From the IMG/VR virus record IMGVR_UViG_3300044491_002358, positions 1 through 24,746 of that record: a stretch of 24,746 bases of DNA. The stretch is one strand, 5' to 3'. Below are positions 8,570-15,477 of the stretch, one piece after another. Both the position numbers and the translations under genes were made by a program. The DNA is from a virus. Position 1 is the stretch's first letter. Every line of letters begins with the position of its first letter. Under the pieces are notes generated by a model. The model saw only the letters and a program-made list of their open reading frames with translations. It searched no databases and had not been told where the DNA came from.

Positions 8570-9180
8570 TGGCATTACGAATAGAGAACAAACTTACATT
8601 TATTCACGTGAGTCATTCGGCCGGTACTGCCGTCTGTAAATTTCTAAAAGAGAACTTTGTTTGTGAAAACATAGGCCGACAGCACGAAACCTATGATCAA
8701 TTATCACTCGAATTTAGGGACGATACTTTTGCCGTTGTGAGAAATACCTATGACCGAGTGGTTTCTCTTTACGAAAAAGATCGAACCATATTTGGTTCAA
8801 AGAATAATCACACATATAAAAAAGAATTTGCCTTACTAGAAAAGGGGTTTGATTACTATGTCAAAAATTTACAGGAACATAGATTTGATAAACACATGGT
8901 AGGTCAATCAAAAAGACGCACGTGGGCAGAACAAACACAACTCAGGTTTCTCCCAGATGATTTAAATCTTATAAAACTTATAAGGTTTGATAATATTGAA
9001 AAAGATTTATATCGATACTTACAGGATAGAGGATTGATGTACAACAGTCCCCTGCAAAGGAGAAATGCGACAAAAACACGTGAGGGGAGAAATTACAAAG
9101 ATTACTATAACGCGGAAACAATGAAGATTGTTTCCCGAATATATGCTGACGAGATAGAAAAACTCGAATTTCGTTTCTAG
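8569..9180 (+). CDS. sulfotransferase-family protein (203 aa)
   Basis: Transfers sulfate from PAPS, usually to a carbohydrate hydroxyl. The 5'-phosphosulfate loop is FIHVSHSAGTAV (residues 11-22), in the place of the PKxGxT loop, and the 3'-phosphate motif is FAVVRNTYDRVVSLY (54-68) with Arg58 and Ser66. Late EKDLYRYLQDRGL also fits the family. A GTG at 8566 is possible, but the ATG at 8569 overlaps the preceding TGA as TGATG and is preferred. Low GC like the methyltransferase, so the two probably arrived together. The acceptor is unknown: host envelope glycan, phage glycan or a small molecule. Confidence 0.75.
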   Translation: MALRIENKLTFIHVSHSAGTAVCKFLKENFVCENIGRQHETYDQLSLEFRDDTFAVVRNTYDRVVSLYEKDRTIFGSKNNHTYKKEFALLEKGFDYYVKNLQEHRFDKHMVGQSKRRTWAEQTQLRFLPDDLNLIKLIRFDNIEKDLYRYLQDRGLMYNSPLQRRNATKTREGRNYKDYYNAETMKIVSRIYADEIEKLEFRF

Positions 9181-9182
9181 TG

Positions 9183-9250
9183 GCGTAAAGCGTAAATTAC
9201 CAGAGATAGCGTAAAAAAGAAATAACGCGAAGCGTTAAAAAGCGTAAAGC
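9183..9250. repeat. cluster of GCGTAAA short repeats
   Basis: The heptamer GCGTAAA occurs at 9183, 9190, 9210 and 9242, with a variant GCGTTAAA at 9232, all within 70 nt between two converging genes. The first two copies are perfectly tandem. The terminator-like hairpin at 9224-9236 lies inside the cluster. Confidence 0.6.
9213..9236 (-). terminator. intrinsic terminator after the porin gene
   Basis: Perfect 5-bp stem AACGC/GCGTT with a 3-nt loop (9224-9236). On the minus strand it is followed by ATTTC and six T residues (9218-9213). It sits ~60 nt downstream of the porin stop codon, as expected for that transcript. The GCGTAAA repeats surround it. Confidence 0.5.
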
Positions 9251-9297
9251 CGACCTTGACCTTCTCTGATCTAGATCGGCTCCACAGTGTTTGAGAA

Positions 9298-10236
9298 CTA
9301 GAATTTAAACTTGATTCCAGCCGCCATGTCTGCTGTGTCTGTGCCTGACACCACGTCAGTCATCTCGTAACCAGCGTACATGCTGAAGTTGTCACCGATT
9401 TTCTTTTCAGCTCCAACTGTTGTGTAGGCAGTCCCACTCTTGACTTTACCGTAACCTGCTGAGAACGTTGTGTTTCCCACTGTGTGTGAGGCAACGTACT
9501 CGTTGGCTTTGGTATCAAGGTTGGTCGATTCCACCGTCTTGATTGTGTGGTTGTAACCAATCGTTGTGGCATCTGTGATGTCAAATGATGCACCAACACC
9601 CTTGTACTCGATGTTGTTCACTTTGTCATCCGTGTAAGCGATACCCACGTTTAGGCCGTCGCTGATGTCCATAGAGGCCGCAGTCTCGTAAACGTCAACG
9701 CCTGATTTACCAGTTGTACCGTCAACTTTTACCAAGTTGTCGAACTGGATCGCACCGATGCTGTTAGAGTAGATCACTGTGTGTGAGTCTCTGCTGAACA
9801 GTTTCTGTGCGGCAGTATTACCATATTCTGGGAACACATCTGTCTTAGATGTGACAGCACCCTTGAACACAGAGTTCTGTCTTCCTGCTGATAGCACACC
9901 TGCTCCGCCCATGTCAACTCCGGCGAAAGCCAGTTTTGAATCGAATGGTGTGGAACCAGAGTCATCCGCGTCGATGTCCACTTCTAACTTGGCGAAGCCG
10001 TCGATGCCCTCTGCGATGTTGCTTGAAAAGTCAACACCAATTGAGGAACCGTTGTTCTCCGCTTTTGCTGTTGCCACGCCTGAAGCGTTCTCGTTGTTTG
10101 AAACCATGTAGTTCAGTGAACCATACACCTTCATCTCTGTCGCTTCGGCTGGGGCTGGTTTGAACACCGCCCATAAAACGATGACTGCAACTACAATCGC
10201 CGCACCTATCGTCCATTTGTTCTTAGTAATTTTCAT
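9298..10236 (-). CDS. Gram-negative outer-membrane porin (312 aa)
   Basis: Beta-barrel porin of the general Gram-negative type. An N-terminal export signal (basic KITKNK, hydrophobic residues 10-25, then APAEA before TEMKVYG) suggests signal peptidase cleavage around residue 33. Repeated amphipathic strands follow, such as MKVYGSLNYMVS and FAKLEVDID, and the chain ends in Phe (GIKFKF), the outer-membrane assembly signal. A good Shine-Dalgarno (AGGAGATC) precedes the ATG. It has its own promoter, a structured leader and a terminator, so it is an independent unit. It could alter nutrient entry in the infected host or exclude other phages; both are inference. Confidence 0.85.
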   Translation of the reverse strand: MKITKNKWTIGAAIVVAVIVLWAVFKPAPAEATEMKVYGSLNYMVSNNENASGVATAKAENNGSSIGVDFSSNIAEGIDGFAKLEVDIDADDSGSTPFDSKLAFAGVDMGGAGVLSAGRQNSVFKGAVTSKTDVFPEYGNTAAQKLFSRDSHTVIYSNSIGAIQFDNLVKVDGTTGKSGVDVYETAASMDISDGLNVGIAYTDDKVNNIEYKGVGASFDITDATTIGYNHTIKTVESTNLDTKANEYVASHTVGNTTFSAGYGKVKSGTAYTTVGAEKKIGDNFSMYAGYEMTDVVSGTDTADMAAGIKFKF

Positions 10237-10287
10237 TATAGATTGATCTCCTATATTTTTTCTCTATAAGGTTTATGTAAACGCGAG

Positions 10288-10305
10288 CACCAACAAGTGT
10301 CGGTG
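10288..10305 (-). other. hairpin in the porin 5' leader
   Basis: Minus-strand CACCGAC-ACTT-TTGGTG-like element: a 7-bp stem (one G-U) closed by a 4-nt loop, about 50 nt before the porin start. It may stabilise the mRNA or mediate regulation. Confidence 0.35.
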
Positions 10306-10342
10306 AGAGCGTGTGCGATCACTGGCCTTGTGACCGCTCTGG

Positions 10343-10371
10343 ATTGTAAGGCATATTTATCAAAATAGCAA
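10343..10371 (-). promoter_or_regulatory. sigma70-like promoter for the porin gene
   Basis: Minus strand TTGCTA (10371-10366), 17-nt spacer, TACAAT (10348-10343), giving a leader of roughly 100 nt. A GATAAATA late-like box lies inside the spacer. The -35 matches consensus at four positions, so moderate confidence. Confidence 0.4.
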
Positions 10372-10447
10372 CACTTAATAATTGTATTTGGTAAACTTTT
10401 TCCGTGTGCTCAACGTTGAATAATTACAACGAACAGGAGGCGGAATC

Positions 10448-10615
10448 ATGGGCATACACTACGACTACAAGAGCACCAGGGGTGCCAAGAAGATGCAGAA
10501 ACAACAGGAACGGGAACAGCGCAGGCGTAGGAGGAAGACACAGGACCTGCCCGCCAACAAACCAGCCGAGGACAAACCCCTGACCTTGGACATGATCACT
10601 GATCCCACGAAATGA
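10448..10615 (+). CDS. small basic phage protein (55 aa)
   Basis: Starts MGIHYDYKSTRGAKKM, continues with a QQEREQRRRRRK basic helix, then a proline/acid tail. It has a perfect AGGAGG Shine-Dalgarno seven bases before the ATG and overlaps the radical SAM gene as ATGA, so it is clearly translated. No fold recognised; the arginine run suggests RNA or DNA binding. It may supply coupled translation for the radical SAM enzyme, or be its partner. Confidence 0.7.
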   Translation: MGIHYDYKSTRGAKKMQKQQEREQRRRRRKTQDLPANKPAEDKPLTLDMITDPTK

Positions 10616-11643
10616 TAAATCAACGACTGTTCGATCACTATAGCATCGACACGGACAAGGATTTAAAGATAAAGGAAATTTGTCCTCGACCTTTCGACAC
10701 CTTGCTGATAGACAAGCAAGGATCGTGTTATGCGTGTGAGTGCCAGGCCTGGTTACCGCAGAGCGTAGGCAACCTACAGATCAAAGAATTACAAGATATA
10801 ATGGATTCAGCCACGCGACGGCTACTACAATCTTCCGTGACCGACGGCACGTACAAGTACTGTAATGAAAAACGTTGCCCACACCTGAAGCATGGCATGG
10901 GCTGGAATGAAGGAAGACGATTCCAGTTGAGGCTGGCCATCGATGACTCCTGTAACCTAAGATGTCCTAGTTGTAGGAAAGAACTGATACACCATAAAGA
11001 AGGCAATGCCTACAGTCGGGGGATCAAACTGGCCGATCGTATCAACAGTTGGCTGTCGTCAAATAACGGTCCCGTACAGGTACACATAGGTTCAGACGGT
11101 GATCCGTTCGCTTCATACGTATACAGATACTTCATGGAAAACACCCCAAGATCAAAAGATATCAATTACAGTATATTGACCAATGGACTAATGTTCAAAG
11201 AGTTCCACTCAAGAATCCCGCATGTGATAGACAACCTTACACAACTAGGAGTAAGCATAGATGGTGCCAGCAAAGACACCTACGAGAAACTTAGGTTGGG
11301 AGGGAAGTGGACAAAGATACTAGAGAATCTTCAGTGCATCAAAGATGTAAAATCAAAAAAAGGGTTTGAATTCGTATTACACTTTGTTGTACAAAAACAA
11401 AATTATCACGAAATGGAGATGATCATAGAGTTGGCCCGCGAATACCAAGCAGACAGATTGTGGATCAACAAGATCGAAGACTGGCAAGTGATGGACAACT
11501 GGTCAACCCAAGACATATTCAACGAACATCATCCAGAGAATGGCAAATTCATTCAACACCTTGAAAAAATAAAATCTCTATTAGATCACAAAATAAAAGG
11601 CTTGATTGTGGAGGCTCCGCAACTTTACAAAGCACAGCAATAG
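10612..11643 (+). CDS. radical SAM enzyme with N-terminal SPASM-like cysteine region (343 aa)
   Basis: The radical SAM cluster motif CNLRCPSC (Cys114, Cys118, Cys121) follows RLAIDDS, and a TIM-barrel half follows with VQVHIGSDGDPFAS, INYSILTNGLMF and LGVSIDGASKDTYEKLR, typical of the family. Before it, residues 24-90 form a cysteine-rich region (Cys24, 39, 42, 44, 84, 89) with GSCYACECQAW, VGNLQ and YKYCNEKRCPHL. That pattern resembles the SPASM auxiliary-cluster domain normally found after the core. Predicted to bind two or more Fe-S clusters; substrate unknown, peptide or small molecule possible. Overlaps the small basic gene by four bases and converges on the SGNH gene with a 3-nt gap. 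Confidence 0.85.
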   Translation: MINQRLFDHYSIDTDKDLKIKEICPRPFDTLLIDKQGSCYACECQAWLPQSVGNLQIKELQDIMDSATRRLLQSSVTDGTYKYCNEKRCPHLKHGMGWNEGRRFQLRLAIDDSCNLRCPSCRKELIHHKEGNAYSRGIKLADRINSWLSSNNGPVQVHIGSDGDPFASYVYRYFMENTPRSKDINYSILTNGLMFKEFHSRIPHVIDNLTQLGVSIDGASKDTYEKLRLGGKWTKILENLQCIKDVKSKKGFEFVLHFVVQKQNYHEMEMIIELAREYQADRLWINKIEDWQVMDNWSTQDIFNEHHPENGKFIQHLEKIKSLLDHKIKGLIVEAPQLYKAQQ

Positions 11644-11646
11644 AAG

Positions 11647-12333
11647 TTATTTCAATTTACTGTGAAATCTATCCAAGAACAGTTTGGCGAACTGAGTGTG
11701 ATGCTCAATACCAAAATGCACCCCATCCCGAGCTAGACTGGGTTCCGTGTGTATGTCTCTCGCAGTGTGTCTGTCCCAGTGGGGCCAACAGTTTCGAAGT
11801 GTATACTTTTCTAGCAGTGCGGGACTGTTCCCAGTGGTGCGAAAATCAATATAGTTTTCGGCAAAGCAGTGAAATATTTGACAGTTATTTTTTTCAGCAA
11901 ACTTCTCGAGAAAAAACACAGATTTTAAAAAATTGTTTGTGTCAGTTTTAGAATTTTCAAATCGCAATCTCTCATCCGTTCCTGGTATATTATTAGCATA
12001 ATCTTCTAATCTCTCCCTACGACTGATTTCGGGCCACATCACTATTATGATTTTAGGATATAACACCCTCTCACACGAGTACAATATCCTGACCACAGTC
12101 TCGGGGCCTGCTCCGGGCTGGCCGAGATTCCAGTATCTCAATCGCTCGGTGTTGTGTTGACTCACACGGTGCGCCCAAGTCTCGTTGGATTCCAACCCCA
12201 CACCCCAAGTATGAGAGCAACCCAGTATGACAACATTTTTCTTGCCTTCGGGTAATGGGTTCCACGATGGACATCTAAAAGGATATTTCTCTAGTGTCTT
12301 TAGATCGTTGTCGGAATAGAAACCGTACTTCAT
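11647..12333 (-). CDS. SGNH/GDSL-type hydrolase (228 aa)
   Basis: Esterase-like fold: block I GCSHTWGVGL with nucleophile Ser40, block II NLGQPGAG, and block V DGVHFG with Asp203 and His206. Such enzymes remove or move acyl groups on glycans and lipids. No signal peptide, so cytoplasmic or virion-borne. Its ATG overlaps the end of the upstream gene by four bases and the unit follows four tRNA genes on the same strand. Base composition is AT-richer than the replication genes. Acetyl-ester removal from a surface glycan is possible but unproven. Confidence 0.75.
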   Translation of the reverse strand: MKYGFYSDNDLKTLEKYPFRCPSWNPLPEGKKNVVILGCSHTWGVGLESNETWAHRVSQHNTERLRYWNLGQPGAGPETVVRILYSCERVLYPKIIIVMWPEISRRERLEDYANNIPGTDERLRFENSKTDTNNFLKSVFFLEKFAEKNNCQIFHCFAENYIDFRTTGNSPALLEKYTLRNCWPHWDRHTARDIHTEPSLARDGVHFGIEHHTQFAKLFLDRFHSKLK

Positions 12334-12632
12334 GTGCTACCCTTGGCCAATTGTAATTTTTTTTTGATCAATCTGCTGATATACAATTCCATGAACCCCA
12401 TCTGTCCACGTCCACCGAACATGTCCGGATATTTAATCCTGCCCATGGTGAGGTACTTCTCGTCGCCATAGAGGTCTAACCTATCGCGTGATTTGATGTA
12501 TCGGAACTCCAGTGCGCCATTGTCACTGAGGTATTGGACCAATTCCGACTCTGCCTTCATCATGTCCTGTGCCACAGTCACAGGTATGAACTCCCTGTGG
12601 TGCTTGAGTCTTATGGAATAGAATTTCTTCAC
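12330..12632 (-). CDS. phage protein of unknown function (100 aa), GTG start
   Basis: Reads MKKFYSIRLKHHREFIPVTVA and continues as an alpha/beta protein with a basic end (RLIKKKLQLAKG). No ATG is available near the N terminus; the GTG at 12632-12630 fits best. That codon sits partly in the right arm of a 7-bp inverted repeat (ACACAAT, five bases, ATTGTGT; 12631-12649), so folding could hide the start. No Shine-Dalgarno. It lies directly downstream of the tRNA-Arg(GCG) gene and is probably expressed from the tRNA promoter. Confidence 0.65.
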   Translation of the reverse strand: MKKFYSIRLKHHREFIPVTVAQDMMKAESELVQYLSDNGALEFRYIKSRDRLDLYGDEKYLTMGRIKYPDMFGGRGQMGFMELYISRLIKKKLQLAKGST

Positions 12633-12652
12633 ACAATTAATTATTGTGTTTA

Positions 12653-12729
12653 TGGTGGACCGGAAAGGATTCGAACCTCCGGCCTTGAGTTCCGCAAACT
12701 CACGCTCTATCCAACTGAGCTACCGGTCC
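12653..12729 (-). tRNA. tRNA-Arg (anticodon GCG)
   Basis: Minus-strand cloverleaf: acceptor GGACCGG/CCGGTCC, discriminator A, encoded CCA (12655-12653), D-stem GCTC/GAGC, anticodon stem TGAGT/ACTCA with loop TTGCGGA, T-arm GGAGG TTCGAAT CCTTT. The anticodon GCG reads CGC/CGU. Bacteria normally use ACG (edited to inosine) here. Confidence 0.9.
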
Positions 12730-12732
12730 ATT

Positions 12733-12809
12733 TGGTGTGCCCGGCAGGATTCGAACCTGCGACCTTCGGTTTAGGAAACCAACATTCTATCCAACTGAAC
12801 TACGGGCAC
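12733..12809 (-). tRNA. tRNA-Arg (anticodon CCT)
   Basis: Acceptor GTGCCCG/CGGGCAC, discriminator A, encoded CCA, anticodon stem TTGGT/ACCGA with loop TTCCTAA, T-arm GCAGG TTCGAAT CCTGC. Reads AGG, an arginine codon used often in the genes of this window. The D-stem GTTC/GAAT has one G-U pair. Confidence 0.92.
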
Positions 12810-12825
12810 ATCAAGTGGACTTGTG

Positions 12826-12899
12826 TGGTGGAGGATAGGAGAGTCGAACTCCTGACTCATCCATGCCATGGATGCGTGATCCCACTTCACCAATCCCCC
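12826..12899 (-). tRNA. tRNA-Ala (anticodon GGC)
   Basis: Acceptor GGGGGAT/ATCCTCC contains the G3-U70 wobble pair, the classic alanine identity element. D-stem GTGA/TCAC, anticodon stem CATCC/GGATG with loop ATGGCAT, T-arm AGGAG TTCGACT CTCCT, encoded CCA. Reads GCC/GCU; GCC is common in this window. Confidence 0.92.
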
Positions 12900-12971
12900 A
12901 AATAAACCAATCACATGCGAGACCATTGACTTCTTTGGTGTATATGGTAATTCTGGCATAATTGGTTCTTG

Positions 12972-13047
12972 TGGTGCCGCTTCACGGATTCGAACCGCGG
13001 ACCTACTGATTACAAATCAGTTGCTCTACCGGCTGAGCTAAAGCGGC
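12972..13047 (-). tRNA. tRNA-Thr (anticodon TGT)
   Basis: Acceptor GCCGCTT/AAGCGGC, D-stem GCTC/GAGC, anticodon stem ACTGA/TCAGT with loop TTTGTAA, T-arm CGCGG TTCGAAT CCGTG, discriminator A and encoded CCA. Reads ACA. First gene of the tRNA cluster. Confidence 0.95.
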
Positions 13048-13059
13048 GTCACAGTTAAA

Positions 13060-13088
13060 ATAGTACACTACAAACCGCTTTATGTCTA
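13060..13088 (-). promoter_or_regulatory. sigma70-like promoter for the tRNA operon
   Basis: Minus strand TAGACA (13088-13083), 17-nt spacer, TACTAT (13065-13060), each one base off consensus. It lies about 12 nt before the tRNA-Thr 5' end and is divergent to the promoter at 13209. Confidence 0.6.
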
Positions 13089-13208
13089 CCTGTTAAACGC
13101 ACACAGACGCCTTTATACGCATGGTAAAACTGATCTTGGATAAGTTGTACATCTGACCGTAATACACGCACATAAAGGTAGGTATGTAATAATAGCATAT
13201 CTGACCTG

Positions 13209-13236
13209 TTGACAATGCATAAATAATCTATATAAT
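13209..13236 (+). promoter_or_regulatory. consensus sigma70 promoter, leaderless-type
   Basis: TTGACA (13209-13214), 16-nt spacer, TATAAT (13231-13236), both boxes perfect. The -10 ends six bases before the ATG at 13243, so transcription should start at or next to the start codon. A CATAAATA late-like box (13218-13225) lies in the spacer. Confidence 0.75.
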
Positions 13237-13242
13237 AAAACT

Positions 13243-13425
13243 ATGAGAGACACAAAAACAATAACATCACATATCAGCAAGTTCGTGCGTGAGTCTAAAG
13301 AGAAACTGCTCTTCAGGAACCTACGCAAGGAAGTGAACGTGGGTGCCAACGGCACAAGAGACTATGTGATCAAAAACGGTGAGAACGCCGGTAAAGTGGC
13401 ACTGAACGCCAACAAGTTCCAATAG
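13243..13425 (+). CDS. small phage protein of unknown function (60 aa)
   Basis: Basic protein starting MRDTKTITSHISKFVRESKE with a charged N-terminal helix and a beta-rich end (RDYVIKNGENAGKVAL). No known domain. A perfect sigma70 promoter abuts the ATG and no Shine-Dalgarno exists, so the mRNA is probably leaderless. Early, strong expression of a small basic protein suits a host take-over factor, but that is a guess. Confidence 0.7.
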   Translation: MRDTKTITSHISKFVRESKEKLLFRNLRKEVNVGANGTRDYVIKNGENAGKVALNANKFQ

Positions 13426-13459
13426 CATTTTCTATCCAGATCATCTATTCATTGACTGG

Positions 13460-13467
13460 TGTAAATA
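13460..13467 (+). promoter_or_regulatory. late-type box TGTAAATA at a start codon
   Basis: TGTAAATA ends six bases before the ATG at 13474, which has no Shine-Dalgarno. It is one base off the T4-like late box TATAAATA and matches TGTAAATA at 20249-20256 exactly. Confidence 0.4.
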
Positions 13468-13473
13468 ACCGGT

Positions 13474-13755
13474 ATGAATAAAAAATTAGAATGGCTGATA
13501 ATCATCTTCATGTTGGTTATACTCGTGACCTTGGGATCACGTGATGCATCAGCTGATCACGGAACACCACACCAGACAGACAAAGAACACCAAACAGAGA
13601 TCACCCAGGAGATGGATGTGACGGATGAAGAAGTTGCTGACAAGGGTGACAGCATATCAAACCTGCAGGGCGTGGCCAACGGGGTGGTCTGTGTGTTCGC
13701 GCCAGAGCAGTGCCAGGAGAATGCGGTACTCACTCCGCCAAAAGAAAATCAATAA
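13474..13755 (+). CDS. small exported or membrane-anchored protein (93 aa)
   Basis: N-terminal hydrophobic helix EWLIIIFMLVILVTLGS followed by RDASA-DHG, which fits a signal peptide cut after Ala27 or an anchor. The mature part is acidic, His/Glu/Asp rich, with two cysteines (VVCVFAPEQC) that could form a disulfide in the periplasm. Function unknown; envelope-acting early or late phage proteins often look like this. Confidence 0.7.
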   Translation: MNKKLEWLIIIFMLVILVTLGSRDASADHGTPHQTDKEHQTEITQEMDVTDEEVADKGDSISNLQGVANGVVCVFAPEQCQENAVLTPPKENQ

Positions 13756-13783
13756 ATACCATTACCAATAACAGGGAGACAAC

Positions 13784-13894
13784 ATGTTTTTAACAATTGG
13801 ATTAGTAATCGGTTTCATAGCAGGTTGGTGGGTCAACGAAAAGTTCGAGGACATCGCCGAGGCCAGCAACAAACTGAAGTTCTGGAAGAAGTAA
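13784..13894 (+). CDS. small single-span membrane protein (36 aa)
   Basis: MFLTIGLVIGFIAGWWVNEKFEDIA then a helical basic end (KLKFWKK). One N-terminal membrane helix with a cytoplasmic tail. An AGGGAG Shine-Dalgarno precedes the ATG, supporting translation. Unknown function. Confidence 0.6.
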   Translation: MFLTIGLVIGFIAGWWVNEKFEDIAEASNKLKFWKK

Positions 13895-13916
13895 TCATAA
13901 TGACGGGGGGTTCTTT

Positions 13917-14078
13917 ATGTTCAAACACATCAGAAGATGGCTCGATGCCTACAAGAAATTCTTATTGGAATCGTATGAACTTCCGAAACCCACCGTCTAC
14001 AAATTAGGCATCAAACGTTACATCAAAGTAAAGAAGTTGAGGACTGGTTCCAAACCAAAAGGTCCTTACGTAAAATAA
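13917..14078 (+). CDS. small basic phage protein (53 aa)
   Basis: MFKHIRRWLDAYKKFLLESYELPKP followed by YKLGIKRYIKVKKL and a basic tail. A G-run (13905-13910) seven bases before the ATG can act as ribosome binding site. Strongly basic and short; may bind nucleic acid. Converges on the SDR gene with a 2-nt gap. Confidence 0.6.
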   Translation: MFKHIRRWLDAYKKFLLESYELPKPTVYKLGIKRYIKVKKLRTGSKPKGPYVK

Positions 14079-14080
14079 TA

Positions 14081-14698
14081 TTATCTCTCGATATGTTTGA
14101 CAAAAATTGTCGAGATGTGCGGGTTGTTGATCACGTGATCCACTTGAAGTGCAATGTCTTCGGGTTCTAGTGCGTGCCCTTTGCTTCCAGTCCAATTTTC
14201 TTCATCTGGGGTTAAATCTACACACCAATTCTTACGCATATTAGTTTTAATTCTACCCAATTGAAAATCTACAAACCTGTATTGTTTGCTTTCCTGTCTA
14301 AGTAATTTTATTAAAAACTGTAGACCCGCTTTGGCTGTATGATATGCACCCCCATGAGTAGAGTTTATATCCATATGTGTAGTCATGTATATAATTGTAC
14401 CTGTTGAGTTTTTCTTAGTAAATTCCTGTGTCAACATCATGGGTGCCAATTGACAAACTTTCATTACATTTAACCATGCTTCGGTTGGTGCCTCCAAAAA
14501 AGTGTGCCTACCCTTATCATGCCCTGCATTACAAATTAATACATCGTATCCTTGTAGATCAATTGTCTGTAATTTGTCTAGATCATGATGATCCCACTCG
14601 GGTCTGTTTATTTCAAAAACTTCGTGACCTTTTGACTTCAATAACTTAACAGTTGCCTTACCTATACCAGAGGTAGTGCCTGTGATTGCTATTTTCAT
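14081..14698 (-). CDS. short-chain dehydrogenase/reductase (205 aa)
   Basis: NAD(P)-dependent oxidoreductase of the SDR superfamily. Cofactor motif TGTTSGIG near the N terminus, ICNAGHD, and the active-site YHTAK (Tyr-x3-Lys) with GAYHTAKAGL. Shorter than typical SDRs (~250 aa) but all core motifs are present. Its ATG shares one base with the stop of the upstream SDR-like gene (TAATG), so the two are co-translated. Substrate unknown; sugar or nucleotide-sugar reduction would fit a glycan-modifying role. Confidence 0.85.
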   Translation of the reverse strand: MKIAITGTTSGIGKATVKLLKSKGHEVFEINRPEWDHHDLDKLQTIDLQGYDVLICNAGHDKGRHTFLEAPTEAWLNVMKVCQLAPMMLTQEFTKKNSTGTIIYMTTHMDINSTHGGAYHTAKAGLQFLIKLLRQESKQYRFVDFQLGRIKTNMRKNWCVDLTPDEENWTGSKGHALEPEDIALQVDHVINNPHISTIFVKHIER

Positions 14699-15477
14699 TA
14701 ATAGTACTTTGGATGATCTTTCATTGGTGTGTCTTTAACATTGTCTCTGGTACGTATGGTTTCCGCACCATCAAACACAATGTTCTGCCCAGTCATGAAT
14801 TGGTTTGTGTCGCTGTTTAACCAAAGTAAAACATTGGCAACGTTTTCTGATTCCGTTCCTGTGCCCATCGGGATGTCGTTTTTGTAAATTTGTTTGAGTG
14901 CTTCTCCATGATATCCCACATATAGGTTCTTTGTTCGTTTTGAGTTGCCCAGTATGACATTGTTGAAAAGATTCTTCTTCCATGTCCAAAAGGCACTAGC
15001 AGATCTGAAGTAGAACTCTGCCATGTGTTTGGCTCCACCTGTTGCTGGTTTGTTTGGACCTCCTGCGTATATCAAACTACTGATTCCAGATATACTCGCC
15101 CACTTCATTAGGTTGCTCTCATCAGACAGCTCGGGTTTACATTCTATTATTAAACTCGCTAGAGGTTCGGCACACATCTTTACAGCGTGTTTTATGTCTT
15201 CCAATTTTAATTTGTCCCATCCTATGTTCCAACTCTCTCCCACCAGCCAATACACTTTGGTGATAGGACCTTGTTCCCTCGCCTTATCTACCACGTCTTT
15301 CATGTCCGTGCCTTCAAACATGTTTTTGTGTATCATCGTTATGTTTGGATTCTTTTCTAGTTCTTTTGCATGATCGTCATACTTTCTATAAGTTCCAACC
15401 ACTTTGTGTGTCTTTGCTTCTTCCTGTGCTACAAAACTTCCTATAGAACCATTTGCACCACAAATTAAAACTGTCAT
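14698..15477 (-). CDS. SDR-like protein lacking the catalytic tyrosine (259 aa)
   Basis: Rossmann-type start VLICGANGSIGSF and an SDR-like end (TGQNIVFDGAETI). The usual YxxxK site is replaced: SISG is present, but the helix reads TGGAKHMAEF, with Thr where Tyr belongs. It may be a non-catalytic partner of the neighbouring SDR or use another chemistry. The frame extends to 15513, but I chose the ATG at 15477, which has an AAGGAGAT Shine-Dalgarno seven bases upstream. Encoded downstream of tctC on the same strand. Confidence 0.8.
   Translation of the reverse strand: MTVLICGANGSIGSFVAQEEAKTHKVVGTYRKYDDHAKELEKNPNITMIHKNMFEGTDMKDVVDKAREQGPITKVYWLVGESWNIGWDKLKLEDIKHAVKMCAEPLASLIIECKPELSDESNLMKWASISGISSLIYAGGPNKPATGGAKHMAEFYFRSASAFWTWKKNLFNNVILGNSKRTKNLYVGYHGEALKQIYKNDIPMGTGTESENVANVLLWLNSDTNQFMTGQNIVFDGAETIRTRDNVKDTPMKDHPKYY

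Noticed and set aside
10728-11006. Minus-strand frame of 92 aa inside the radical SAM gene
   Set aside because: Antisense shadow of a well-supported enzyme gene.
12771-12959. 62-residue minus-strand frame through two tRNA genes
   Set aside because: It runs through clear tRNA-Ala and tRNA-Arg cloverleaves, so it is not a protein gene.
13113-13355. Minus-strand frame of 80 aa
   Set aside because: Antisense to a gene with a consensus promoter; composition looks like a shadow.
13753-13758. TAAATA box before the 36-aa gene
   Set aside because: It overlaps the previous stop codon and lies 25 nt before the ATG, which has a Shine-Dalgarno, so it does not fit the leaderless pattern.
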